A stretch of DNA of 64,000 bases from JAYFRL01 sp034925905. Lineage in GTDB: Bacteria; Bacillota; Clostridia; Lachnospirales; Anaerotignaceae. Below are positions 32,733-41,014 of the stretch, one piece after another. Positions within the stretch are counted from its first letter, which is position 1; each line of letters opens with the position of its first letter. Under the pieces are notes generated by a model. The model had not been told where the DNA came from. It did no database searches and saw nothing but the letters and a program-made list of their open reading frames with translations. The position numbers were made by a program, and so were the translations under genes. The stretch lies in NCBI GenBank assembly GCA_034925905.1, contig JAYFRL010000008.1, positions 1 to 64,000 of the forward strand, given 5' to 3'.

Positions 32733-35255
32733 TTAGCTGCATTTTTTCTTTTTTACAAGCTTCACAAACTCATACCAAAAAACAGAAGCTGCGGCTATAA
32801 AGCAAGCCGCTAAAAGCTGAGCTGCCGAAAGAGGCGCAAGCTTTAAAAAGCTGTTTAAAGGCGTATAAAGTATCACAAGAATCAAAAGCACCGTCAACAT
32901 GCTTATAAACCTCATAAATCTGTCTTTCCCAGTCATTTTCAAAGAAATATATACAAAGTCATTGTCCGAAGAATTAACCTGAACAAGGAAAAGATTCGCA
33001 AGCATTATTACCGTAAGACCCATTGAGCGGGCCAAATCAGCTTGGCTGCCCTTAGACAGCATAAACCAGTATGAGCCAAAGGATGCCGCAAATATAAATA
33101 TACCCTGCAAAACGCTTTTTATAATAAGACCTTTAGAAAGTATTTTTTCGTTGGGGTTCCTCGGTTTTTTCTCCATAATATTTGCTTCGGCCGGTTGGCG
33201 CTCCAAAACTATTGAGCATGTCGGGTCTATAATAAGCTCCAGCAAAACAACGTGAAGTGGAAGCAAAAACAGGCTTTTTGAAGAAATACCGAGCATGGGC
33301 GCAAGCAATGATGCAAACGCAATAGGTATATGGATAGAAAAAACATAACCCACCGCACGTCGGATATTATCATATATCCTTCTTCCGTCTTTAACAGTAT
33401 CCACAATGGTTGAAAAATTATCGTCCAATAATATAAGATCCGCGGCTTCGCGTGAAACCTCGCTTCCGCGTTTTCCCATTGCAATTCCTATGTCCGCATA
33501 TTTTAAAGCCGGAGCATCATTCACGCCATCACCCGTCATGGCAACCGTTTCTCCGTTTTCCTTGAGAGCTTTAACTATACGCATCTTATGCTCCGGGATT
33601 ACCCTTGAAAAGATATCCGTACCGTTTACCTTTTTGCTTAGTTCTTCATCCGTCATACCATCAAGCATATCCCCGGTTATTATGTTGTCATAATTTTTCA
33701 TGCCTATTCTTTTTGCTATTGAGGATGCGGTTATTCCGTTGTCTCCGGTTATCATAACAACCCTTATTCCGGCTTTCTGGCAAGAAGCTATGTCTTTTTT
33801 AACGCTTTCCCGCGGCGGATCTATAAGACCTACAAGCCCACGGAAGCTTAAACTACAGTCGGTAATTTTTTTGGGTATTTCTTCTTTAGTTTTAATATCT
33901 AAAGAACCTACGGCTATAACTCTTAAGCCTTCCTCAGACATTTCTCTTGTCTTTTCCTGCAAAGATTCAAGCTCATCCAAGCTTAACCCGCAAAGCGGCA
34001 ATATGCTTTCAGGCGAACCTTTGGCGGCGATTTCTATTTTCTCTTCATTAGAAAGCCAAACATGGCCCATCATTTTAAGTTCATTTGTAAACGAATATTC
34101 TTTTATAAGTTTGTATCCTTCAAAATTTTCTTTGTTTAATCCCAAATTTTCACAATGGATAAGCATTGCCTTTTCCATCGGATCATAAGCGTCCGTTTCA
34201 CAAGCAAGAAACATTGCTTCGCAAAGCCTTTTTTCATGCTTGCCTGAAGGATATATGCTTTGAACTGACATTTGATTCGTTGTTATGGTTCCTGTTTTAT
34301 CAACGCACAGAACAGACAAGGCGCCTAATGTTTCAACCGCGGGCAAGCTGCGCACAAGGGAGTTTTTCTTTGCCAAGCGCCAAGCGCCCATGGAAAGGAA
34401 AACCGTTAATATAACCGGAAATTCTTCCGGTATCATTGCCATGGCAAGGGTTATCCCCGATAATATGCTTTCCGTAAGCCTTTCTTTAAAAAGATGCCCA
34501 GATATATTAAACCATGTGATTATAGAAACGAGCGCAAAAAGGGCTGCCGCAATTAATGCACAGGTTTTAACAAGGGCATCTGTCTGTTTTTTTAAAGGAG
34601 TGTCCCATTCCGGTACTGAAGCTACGCTTAAGCCTATCTTCCCGTATTCTGTTCTTGTTCCTGTTTTTTCCACTGCAATATAGGCAGTTCCCTGAATAAC
34701 AAGAGTACCGGCATAGCAGTAATCTTTCCGCCAGTATCCGTCAGAGCTTTCTCCTTGGCCTTTTGCCTGCTTCCAAACAGCCTCAGATTCACCCGTTAAA
34801 GAAGATTCATCAACACAAAGATCGTTACACTTTATAACCAATCCATCCGCAGGGATTTTCACGCCTTCATATATTATCATAATATCCCCGGGAACAAGCT
34901 CAAAGCTTGCAATTTCAGTTTCGGCTCCGTCGCGTATAACCGTTGCCCGTGGCGCGGAAAGCTCGGAAAGCGCCAAAAGCGTTTTGTCCGTTTTCCATTC
35001 CTGTATAGTCTCTATGCTTATTATGCCTATAACAAAAATAAGCATTATGCTTCCGTCTCTTGGTTCGCCCAAAATAAAATAAATAACAGCCGCAATTATA
35101 AGCAGCAAAAACATAGGCTCACGGATTATCTTTAAAATTTTCTTTATAAATCTTTCTTCTTTCTTTGGAACAAGCTCATTCTTACCATACAAAGCCTGGC
35201 GCTTTTTCGCTTCTTCCGTTGTTATTCCCATAAGTATTTCTTCGTTCCCTGTCAT
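32733..35255 (-). CDS. P-type cation-transporting ATPase (P2-like)
   Basis: The 840-residue pump has a cation-ATPase N-domain, TGES (154-157) in the actuator, the phosphorylated Asp319 in DKTGT, TGDGVNDAPALKYADIGIAMG in the hinge, and about ten membrane segments. The M4 ion-site motif is PEEFP rather than the PEGLP of Ca2+-ATPases, so the ion is uncertain (Ca2+, Mn2+ or another divalent metal). I chose the ATG at 35255 (GGAGG upstream) over a longer frame. It is preceded by a structured leader with an intrinsic terminator, suggesting control by the transported metal. Confidence 0.9.
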   Translation of the reverse strand: MTGNEEILMGITTEEAKKRQALYGKNELVPKKEERFIKKILKIIREPMFLLLIIAAVIYFILGEPRDGSIMLIFVIGIISIETIQEWKTDKTLLALSELSAPRATVIRDGAETEIASFELVPGDIMIIYEGVKIPADGLVIKCNDLCVDESSLTGESEAVWKQAKGQGESSDGYWRKDYCYAGTLVIQGTAYIAVEKTGTRTEYGKIGLSVASVPEWDTPLKKQTDALVKTCALIAAALFALVSIITWFNISGHLFKERLTESILSGITLAMAMIPEEFPVILTVFLSMGAWRLAKKNSLVRSLPAVETLGALSVLCVDKTGTITTNQMSVQSIYPSGKHEKRLCEAMFLACETDAYDPMEKAMLIHCENLGLNKENFEGYKLIKEYSFTNELKMMGHVWLSNEEKIEIAAKGSPESILPLCGLSLDELESLQEKTREMSEEGLRVIAVGSLDIKTKEEIPKKITDCSLSFRGLVGLIDPPRESVKKDIASCQKAGIRVVMITGDNGITASSIAKRIGMKNYDNIITGDMLDGMTDEELSKKVNGTDIFSRVIPEHKMRIVKALKENGETVAMTGDGVNDAPALKYADIGIAMGKRGSEVSREAADLILLDDNFSTIVDTVKDGRRIYDNIRRAVGYVFSIHIPIAFASLLAPMLGISSKSLFLLPLHVVLLELIIDPTCSIVLERQPAEANIMEKKPRNPNEKILSKGLIIKSVLQGIFIFAASFGSYWFMLSKGSQADLARSMGLTVIMLANLFLVQVNSSDNDFVYISLKMTGKDRFMRFISMLTVLLILVILYTPLNSFLKLAPLSAAQLLAACFIAAASVFWYEFVKLVKKKKCS

Positions 35256-35331
35256 AAAAGTTACCTCCTGCCCTTTTTGGCAAAATAAGATAGCTCTATG
35301 CCACCGCACTTAACTGAACGTCCCAGGATAT

Positions 35332-35497
35332 AAAAAAGCACACCTACGGAACATACACTGTCCCACAGATGTGCACAAATAAACACTCTGTTGCTGCTAA
35401 GGCGCAGCCCGGCCCCATGACCTTTTAGGTTCATCGCCTGCTCAGTTTGTACTGTTGATCTCGCATTCAAGTGAATGTAATGCAGCGCAAAGAGATT
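35332..35497 (-). promoter_or_regulatory. Candidate metal-sensing (NiCo/czcD-like) riboswitch with intrinsic terminator
   Basis: The leader RNA folds as a long closing stem (35482-35494 with 35386-35397, one bulge) around three hairpins: CATTCA/TGAATG, CAG/CTG and ATGA-ACC/GGT-CAT. This gives a four-way junction with G-rich joining segments (GAGCAGGCG, GGGGCCGGGCTGCGCC). Downstream is a strong terminator (35338-35374) followed by T6. The 3' arm of the closing stem can alternatively pair with the terminator's 5' arm (ACAGA with TCTGT plus GTG/CAC). That is a switch-like layout, before a cation pump. The class assignment is from memory of NiCo architecture and is uncertain. Confidence 0.5.
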
Positions 35498-35503
35498 ATT
35501 GAC

Positions 35504-35532
35504 ATGATAACATATTATGTGCATGGAGTCAA
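35504..35532 (-). promoter_or_regulatory. Promoter of the riboswitch-P-type ATPase unit
   Basis: TTGACT (35527-35532) and TATCAT (35504-35509) are 17 nt apart on the minus strand, so the RNA starts at about 35497, just before the closing stem of the leader. Confidence 0.7.
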
Positions 35533-35597
35533 TATTATTCTACTGACTTATATTTACAGAAACCTTGGGGTTTAAACCAAATTTTTATTAGTTTTAA

Positions 35598-36683
35598 TTA
35601 CATATACTGCATTGAAACATAAATAAATGCAAGTATGGCAATAAATATGAAAATAGCAACGGCAACCCTTAAAGGAGAAATTGGGGTTTTCCCACTTACC
35701 CTGCCCGTTTGACCGTTTATTGCAAACTGATAAAGCTTACCCCTATATTTAAAAGAAGAAAGCCAAACCGGGAGAAGGAGATATTTATACTTTATATTTG
35801 TATATATTGTGCTAAGGCTCAAATTGCTTACCCTATCCGCATTATGCCTTGCCCTTATTTCTCTTGTTATGCTGTTGTCAAGCCTGCGTGATATTAATAT
35901 TTTTGCTTTTTCCCATGCGTCTTTTAAGCCTACAGAATATCTTTCCGAGGCAAACCCGGCTATGTATTTAGGACTATATATAACATTTTCTTTGGTTACG
36001 AAAGGCTCTACGCCTGAAAGCAGATTTTCACCATGTCTTACGCTTGCAAGAACAGTCTGGTCATCAATAAATTCGCTATATGTTCCCGAGGTTGAATGCC
36101 AATCCGTTACAATTCTGCTTTTACCTTTAAAATCCGATACAACACGATCTATGCCATAGTTTGCCCGGTAGCTTGTTTTCGTATCCGAATCAAATGTCCA
36201 ATAAGGAAGATATACCCCTTTAAATGCCTCAGGCCTTGCCTTTTTCTTTGCTTCCCTAGGACAAAAAAGTTTTCTGGATATCCATTTTTTAAACTTGGTT
36301 CCGGCATTTTTTATGTCTATTCTAAAAGGGCACACTCCTTCGGGTGCAAGAGTATCTGCCTCTTTAACCTCCATAACTTGATTGCTCCCGCAATAAGGGC
36401 ATTCGCTTGCAATCTGGAGCTCATCATATACAGTCTCAGCTCCGCAGGATTTACATATAACGGTTTTTGTGGCCACACCCCAGTCGTGGTTACCCTTTTC
36501 TTCTTCCGACATAAAATCCCGCTCTTTTGCTGAATCTTCAGCGGATATTTCCTCTGTATGCCCGCAATAAGAACATTTCAACCCGCCGGTTGACGGGTCA
36601 AAACCCATAACCGCTCCGCAGGAAGGACATTTTTTATCCGTTTCAACCATGGTTTTTGCTATGTTAATTTCACCGAAAGCCAT
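35598..36683 (-). CDS. Zinc-ribbon protein with C-terminal membrane anchor
   Basis: The 361-residue protein has a TFIIB-type zinc ribbon at the N-terminus (CPSCG...CSYCG), a second CxxC pair set (CKSCG...CPYCG, about 77-100), a long soluble middle with YLPYWTFDSDTKTSYRANYG, and one C-terminal membrane segment (about 338-357). This architecture recurs in Firmicutes without known function. It is the last gene of a three-gene operon with a NERD protein and a membrane protein. Confidence 0.75.
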   Translation of the reverse strand: MAFGEINIAKTMVETDKKCPSCGAVMGFDPSTGGLKCSYCGHTEEISAEDSAKERDFMSEEEKGNHDWGVATKTVICKSCGAETVYDELQIASECPYCGSNQVMEVKEADTLAPEGVCPFRIDIKNAGTKFKKWISRKLFCPREAKKKARPEAFKGVYLPYWTFDSDTKTSYRANYGIDRVVSDFKGKSRIVTDWHSTSGTYSEFIDDQTVLASVRHGENLLSGVEPFVTKENVIYSPKYIAGFASERYSVGLKDAWEKAKILISRRLDNSITREIRARHNADRVSNLSLSTIYTNIKYKYLLLPVWLSSFKYRGKLYQFAINGQTGRVSGKTPISPLRVAVAIFIFIAILAFIYVSMQYM

Positions 36684-36699
36684 ATTATCTCACCTTTAA

Positions 36700-38163
36700 T
36701 TATTTTTTACGTTTTAATGAGGAGTTATAAAGTATTTCCTTATATTTTTCGGAAGCCTTTAAAACCTCCATAGCTTTTGATATCTTCTGATTCATGTTTA
36801 TAAAGTATGTACTATAGATATCCGTATAATCAAACATATCCTTTTTTATTTCTTCTGTTCCAAGTTCTCTTATAAGTTCTGTTATATCGTCTATCTGCGA
36901 ATCCTTTATAACGTCTGCCCTAGGCATTGTTCTAAGTTTTTCCCTTATAAGCTCAGGGCGTACTATTGCAAAATCAGATTCGTTTGTTATCTTTGCATCA
37001 TCGTTTGTTATGACAAGTAAAGAATATAATGGGATTTTTATATCCATATCCCAGCCAAACCTTTGTCTTATGGCTTGGTTTATTATACCGTGAAGCGCGC
37101 CTAAAATAAAATTTGATTCAAGAATAGGGTTTTTCTCCAAAACGGCTTCGCCGGACACATATCTTTGCCATTTTCCGTCTTTTGAAACTATTATATTACC
37201 CGGTATGTTCTTTATTCCGACACAGAAAATTCCGCCTTTTGAAACAATAATTACATCCGTTTTCAAAGAGCTTTCGGTATTTTTTATTGGGTCGTATATT
37301 TTAGTTATAAAATCATATATTGTTCCAAATTCGTCCCCAAAAACCAAAAGGTTGTTTTTAACACGCCTTTTGCCTTCGCATTCGTTATTTACAGACAAGT
37401 ATTCCTCCATAAGCTCTTTTTTTATCATCTGGAGGTTTGAGTTGTATTCATATATATCATTTTCAGTTTCTTTTTTAAGTATAGCCGGATAAAGGGCTAT
37501 CTCCCTTTCGTCAAGGTCAAACTGCAAAAGGCGTTCGTATTTTGTAAGCTCCCTGCTGTCTTTAAACTCAATTTCGCTATAATCTGGTATAAAAACAGGG
37601 AAAGGCATGATTTTTTCAAACATTTCCTTCTGTTCTTTATAAAAACTTTCCCTTCCAAAAAGACCATCGCTTTTTATTTTCTTCTCACCGGGCAAAATAG
37701 GGTTTTTACTTGTTTTTAAGGCTTCTTTAAAGCTTGTGTGTGTTAGGAAATTATCTATTTCTTCTTTTGCGTTTTCACAAACTGTTTTAAATCTCTTTTT
37801 TTCCCTTAAAAGCATTTTTTCATTGGTAAGCTTAGCTATGGCCTCTTCACAATCAGCATAAACTATTGATATAAAGCTCAGATAGCGTATGAATATTATA
37901 AAAGAAAAGCCGAGTGCCAGAATATCAGGATAAGCAAACGGGAGTCTTTTATTTATTTCCAAAACAATCTCTGTCGAAGACAAATATTCGTCTGCGATAA
38001 AATATATGTTTAAGGCAAAAAACCAATATAAAACGCATACGGCAACAAAAAGAGCAAGCCTTAAAATATCATGGGCAAGCATATAAGAAATTATTTTACA
38101 AGTCTTTTTTGGAGTTAAAATAACCGCAAGGGCTATGGGTGCAGCAAACACAAGCTCTATCAT
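36700..38163 (-). CDS. Membrane protein with NERD-like (nuclease-related) domain
   Basis: The 487-residue protein has two or three N-terminal membrane segments (about 5-20, 31-55, 77-100), a Lys/Glu-rich helical region, and a domain containing LKTDVIIVSKGGIFCVGIKN, which resembles the core of NERD domains (D-x-I-hydrophobic...G...E/xxK). The usual catalytic Glu before xK appears as Gly-Ile here (CVGIKN), so nuclease activity is doubtful. It overlaps the upstream gene by 4 nt. The function is unknown. Confidence 0.55.
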   Translation of the reverse strand: MIELVFAAPIALAVILTPKKTCKIISYMLAHDILRLALFVAVCVLYWFFALNIYFIADEYLSSTEIVLEINKRLPFAYPDILALGFSFIIFIRYLSFISIVYADCEEAIAKLTNEKMLLREKKRFKTVCENAKEEIDNFLTHTSFKEALKTSKNPILPGEKKIKSDGLFGRESFYKEQKEMFEKIMPFPVFIPDYSEIEFKDSRELTKYERLLQFDLDEREIALYPAILKKETENDIYEYNSNLQMIKKELMEEYLSVNNECEGKRRVKNNLLVFGDEFGTIYDFITKIYDPIKNTESSLKTDVIIVSKGGIFCVGIKNIPGNIIVSKDGKWQRYVSGEAVLEKNPILESNFILGALHGIINQAIRQRFGWDMDIKIPLYSLLVITNDDAKITNESDFAIVRPELIREKLRTMPRADVIKDSQIDDITELIRELGTEEIKKDMFDYTDIYSTYFINMNQKISKAMEVLKASEKYKEILYNSSLKRKK

Positions 38164-38804
38164 AAGCCACCTCCAAAAGGAAGGCTTATTAAAAGGCCTG
38201 TTTTGTCTAATGTATCATAAAGACTTGAATAGTCCATGGTGTACCCTTTGTCATAAAAACCTATAAGGGTATTTATATTTGATATTGTAAAATGCTCAGG
38301 TTTTATAGCATCATTCAAAGAAGAAGGGGAATCATTGTAATAATCCCTTATTTTTAATACAAGCTTTTTAAGCTTACGCTTTTTAAGGCAGCTTTTTTCA
38401 ATAGCATTTATCACAATTGTAAGCACTATATAAAAAACGGCCACGGCAACAAGAAGATATCTCCTTGAGTACAGTTCAAAAACAGGTATTTCCCAGTTGT
38501 AAACATATACCCAAATAAGAGAAAAAGCAACAATTGCTATAATTATGTTTATAACAACAATAATCGGTTTTTTTGTACAATCAAAAATAACCGCGCAAAC
38601 CAAAGGTAAAATCAAATATAAAAATGTAATGTTTAAAAACAATGCGGCAGCAAAAAAAAGCACCGCCGCGGCAAAAACATACTTATCGAAATTAACAGTA
38701 TTAAGCTTCAAAAGCTTTTCAGTCTTTTTAAAAAGCTTTTCGTTTTTCTTCGCGTAATCCAAAGCATATAAAAGCTTTTCTTTAATATCTGCATCGTTAG
38801 GCAT
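38160..38804 (-). CDS. Hypothetical membrane protein
   Basis: The 214-residue protein starts at ATG 38804 (GGAGG 6 nt upstream); a longer frame exists but lacks support. It has about four membrane segments in residues 40-145 between a short helical N-terminus and a basic C-terminal part (SCLKKRKLKKLV). I recognise no family. It heads the operon with the NERD and zinc-ribbon genes and has its own promoter at 38861-38889. Confidence 0.6.
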   Translation of the reverse strand: MPNDADIKEKLLYALDYAKKNEKLFKKTEKLLKLNTVNFDKYVFAAAVLFFAAALFLNITFLYLILPLVCAVIFDCTKKPIIVVINIIIAIVAFSLIWVYVYNWEIPVFELYSRRYLLVAVAVFYIVLTIVINAIEKSCLKKRKLKKLVLKIRDYYNDSPSSLNDAIKPEHFTISNINTLIGFYDKGYTMDYSSLYDTLDKTGLLISLPFGGGL

Positions 38805-38860
38805 ATAATCCTCCGCATGTCCACATATTCTGCCCTTTAAAATATACACTATATATTATA

Positions 38861-38889
38861 ATAATACGACAAAAGCTTACATCTTTCAA
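38861..38889 (-). promoter_or_regulatory. Promoter of the membrane/NERD/zinc-ribbon operon
   Basis: TTGAAA (38884-38889) and TATTAT (38861-38866) are 17 nt apart on the minus strand, about 60 nt before the ATG at 38804. Confidence 0.6.
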
Positions 38890-38933
38890 TCGTATTACGG
38901 AGTGTTTATATAATTTTTTAATATATCAACTAA

Positions 38934-38967
38934 AAAAGCCGCAGGAGAAATTTTCCCTGCGGTTTTT
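38934..38967 (-). terminator. Terminator of the carbohydrate operon
   Basis: Arms around GCCGCAGG (38938-38945) and CCTGCGGTTTTT (38956-38967) flank a loop of about 10 nt. On the minus strand the stem is followed by T6. It lies 5 nt after the YbjQ-like stop. Confidence 0.8.
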
Positions 38968-38971
38968 AGTA

Positions 38972-39283
38972 TTATTTTATTTTCACGGCAGTTCCATATG
39001 CAACAAGTTCCGCCGCTCCCTGCATGACGGAGGATGAACCGTATCTTACGTTTACAACGGCATCTGCTCCTAATTTTTCAGCCTCTTCTATCATCCTTTG
39101 CGTTGCAATTTCTCTTGCTTCTTTAAGCAGCATAGTGTAACTTTTTATTTCCCCGCCAACAAGAGTCTTAAATCCCGCCATAATATCCCTGCCTAAATTT
39201 TTGCTGTGGACGGTCATACCCTTAACCAGCCCTAAAGCTTCTATCTCAGAACCCGGGATGTAGTCAATGTTAAAAAGTTTCAT
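38972..39283 (-). CDS. YbjQ/UPF0145-family protein
   Basis: The 103-residue protein contains KGMTVHSKNLGRDIMAGFKTLVGGE and EEAEKLGADAVVNVRYG, which define the YbjQ-like family (putative heavy-metal-binding, pentameric in structures). AAAGGAAG precedes the ATG at 39283; a longer in-frame extension overlaps the dehydrogenase gene and is not needed. It lies 31 nt after the dehydrogenase gene and is likely the last gene of that transcript. Confidence 0.85.
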   Translation of the reverse strand: MKLFNIDYIPGSEIEALGLVKGMTVHSKNLGRDIMAGFKTLVGGEIKSYTMLLKEAREIATQRMIEEAEKLGADAVVNVRYGSSSVMQGAAELVAYGTAVKIK

Positions 39284-39314
39284 GTTTTCACTTCCTTTCA
39301 TTTTATTTTTATTA

Positions 39315-40379
39315 TTATTTCTCGGAAATGTATTTTTTAAGCAAATCAATGCCCATGCTATAGCCGCGGTTAACTGTTTCAACCGTACTTCCTGCAATGT
39401 GCGGAGTTATAAATGCTGTCCTTGATTTTATTATGTCTTCATAAAAACCAAAGGGCTCGCTGCCCAAAACATCTATAACGGCGCCTCTTATTTTATTTTC
39501 ATGGAGTGCGGATTTTAAAGCTTTATAATCAAGCAAGGCTCCCCTTGCCGAATTTATTAAAACGGCGGAAGGCTTCATCATTGCTATCTTTTCTTTATTC
39601 ATAACCGGAGGTTCTCCTTTTTCGGCTCTTGCATGGAGGCTCACATAATCTGCAGTTGAAACAAGCTCATCAAGCGAAACTTTTTTAACATTCTCTGCCG
39701 CAAAAGCTTCGTCGCCAACATAAGGGTCATAAGCAATAACTTTTGCGTCAAAACCGGTAAGCAGTTTCCTTAAGCAGCGAGCAACCCTGCCATATCCTAT
39801 AAGACCGAAGGTTTTATTTTGAAGCTCATGGCTTTTATATTTATCCGCAGCCTTAATCCACCACCAGTTTTCCATAAGACATGCATTCCCATATGCCATT
39901 CCCCGCTCAAAGGCAAGCGTTGCGCCTAAGGCAAATTCGGCAACCGCCTGTGCGTTTTTACCGTTTGTATTATAAAATTCTATATTCCTTTCTTTAAGGC
40001 ACTGCCTGTCTATATTAACCGGACCGCCGCGCATTGAGATTATGCATTTTAGGTTGTCCGCGTTTTCAATAACCTTCCTTGGAAGCGCCGCTCCGTGTAT
40101 AAAAAGCACTTCGGCATCTTTTATTTCGTCAAAAAGCATATATGGCTCACCATAAAATTCGTTTACACCGCAATCGGGATAAGACGCTTTAACGGCAGGG
40201 TCTTCCATAACCATACCGCTTGGGATCGAAATATTTTCTTCAAGTAGATATCCGGGGCATGTGAATACATATTTATGGGTTCTTATATCAAGTGTGCCTT
40301 CGGGGAAGGCTTCTTTTAGTCTTTCTTTATATATATCGGGGTCAAAAAAGCTGTCTCCCGAAATTAAAACCTTTATCAT
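39315..40379 (-). CDS. D-isomer-specific 2-hydroxyacid dehydrogenase
   Basis: The 354-residue NAD-dependent dehydrogenase has the Rossmann motif FGLIGYGRVARCLRKLL, an active-site Arg in VLINSARGALLDY, the Glu in VLGSEPFG and His in FITPHIAGST, the standard catalytic triad of this superfamily. I use the ATG at 40379, 9 nt from AAGGAG. Its place after an FGGY kinase and a class II aldolase suggests reduction of a 2-oxo acid, or oxidation of a 2-hydroxy acid, made during sugar or sugar-acid breakdown. It is not SerA-like in length (no ACT domain). Confidence 0.85.
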   Translation of the reverse strand: MIKVLISGDSFFDPDIYKERLKEAFPEGTLDIRTHKYVFTCPGYLLEENISIPSGMVMEDPAVKASYPDCGVNEFYGEPYMLFDEIKDAEVLFIHGAALPRKVIENADNLKCIISMRGGPVNIDRQCLKERNIEFYNTNGKNAQAVAEFALGATLAFERGMAYGNACLMENWWWIKAADKYKSHELQNKTFGLIGYGRVARCLRKLLTGFDAKVIAYDPYVGDEAFAAENVKKVSLDELVSTADYVSLHARAEKGEPPVMNKEKIAMMKPSAVLINSARGALLDYKALKSALHENKIRGAVIDVLGSEPFGFYEDIIKSRTAFITPHIAGSTVETVNRGYSMGIDLLKKYISEK

Positions 40380-40405
40380 ATTATGCATCTCCTTTTGGCT
40401 GACAT

Positions 40406-40987
40406 TTATTTCATCATTGACGTTATACAGTTTATTTTTGCCGTTTCTTCAAGAAGCTCGGCTGTGTTATAGCATTTTTCCATACCTTTGTCATAAACAA
40501 CTATACCATGGCCTTCCAAAAGAATAATGTTTATATCCCTGTCCTTGGAAGCTTCCCTAACTCCTTCTTTAAGCTCAATCGAACCTGCATCCGCATATTC
40601 AACATAACCCATTTTCCTTAGCTTAAGCTTTGATGAAACCGTAGGCAGTGGAAAATCCCTTCCTTTGGTTATTGTGCAGGAAATTGTAAAAACAGGATGA
40701 ATATGAATAATGCTGTCTATATCTTCCCTGTTTTTAAAAACCTCAAGATGCATAAAAACCTCTTTGGAAGGGCGGCGCCCATAGCTTTCTCCAACTATGT
40801 TTCCGTCTATATCAACCTCAACTATATCCTCGGGAGTTAAATGCCTTAAAGCCGCATTTGTAGCAGTTATAAAAAACCTGTCGCCGAGGCACATGCTTAT
40901 ATTTCCGCCTGCTGCCGAAACAAGGCCGTTTTCATAGCAATCCTTTGAATATTCAATTATTGTTTGCTTGATTTCTCCAACATTCAT
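40406..40987 (-). CDS. Class II aldolase/adducin-family protein
   Basis: The 193-residue metal-dependent aldolase resembles L-fuculose-phosphate or L-ribulose-5-phosphate epimerase-type enzymes. Zinc ligands are visible in IIHIHPVFT (two His) and the third His in LLEGHGIVVYDKG. SAAGGNISM near the N-terminus binds the phosphate. It sits between an FGGY kinase and a dehydrogenase, so it probably cleaves the phosphorylated sugar made by the kinase into a C3 (or C2) unit and an aldehyde. Confidence 0.87.
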   Translation of the reverse strand: MNVGEIKQTIIEYSKDCYENGLVSAAGGNISMCLGDRFFITATNAALRHLTPEDIVEVDIDGNIVGESYGRRPSKEVFMHLEVFKNREDIDSIIHIHPVFTISCTITKGRDFPLPTVSSKLKLRKMGYVEYADAGSIELKEGVREASKDRDINIILLEGHGIVVYDKGMEKCYNTAELLEETAKINCITSMMK

Positions 40988-41014
40988 AATCTGTCTCCTT
41001 TTTAGATAATTATT

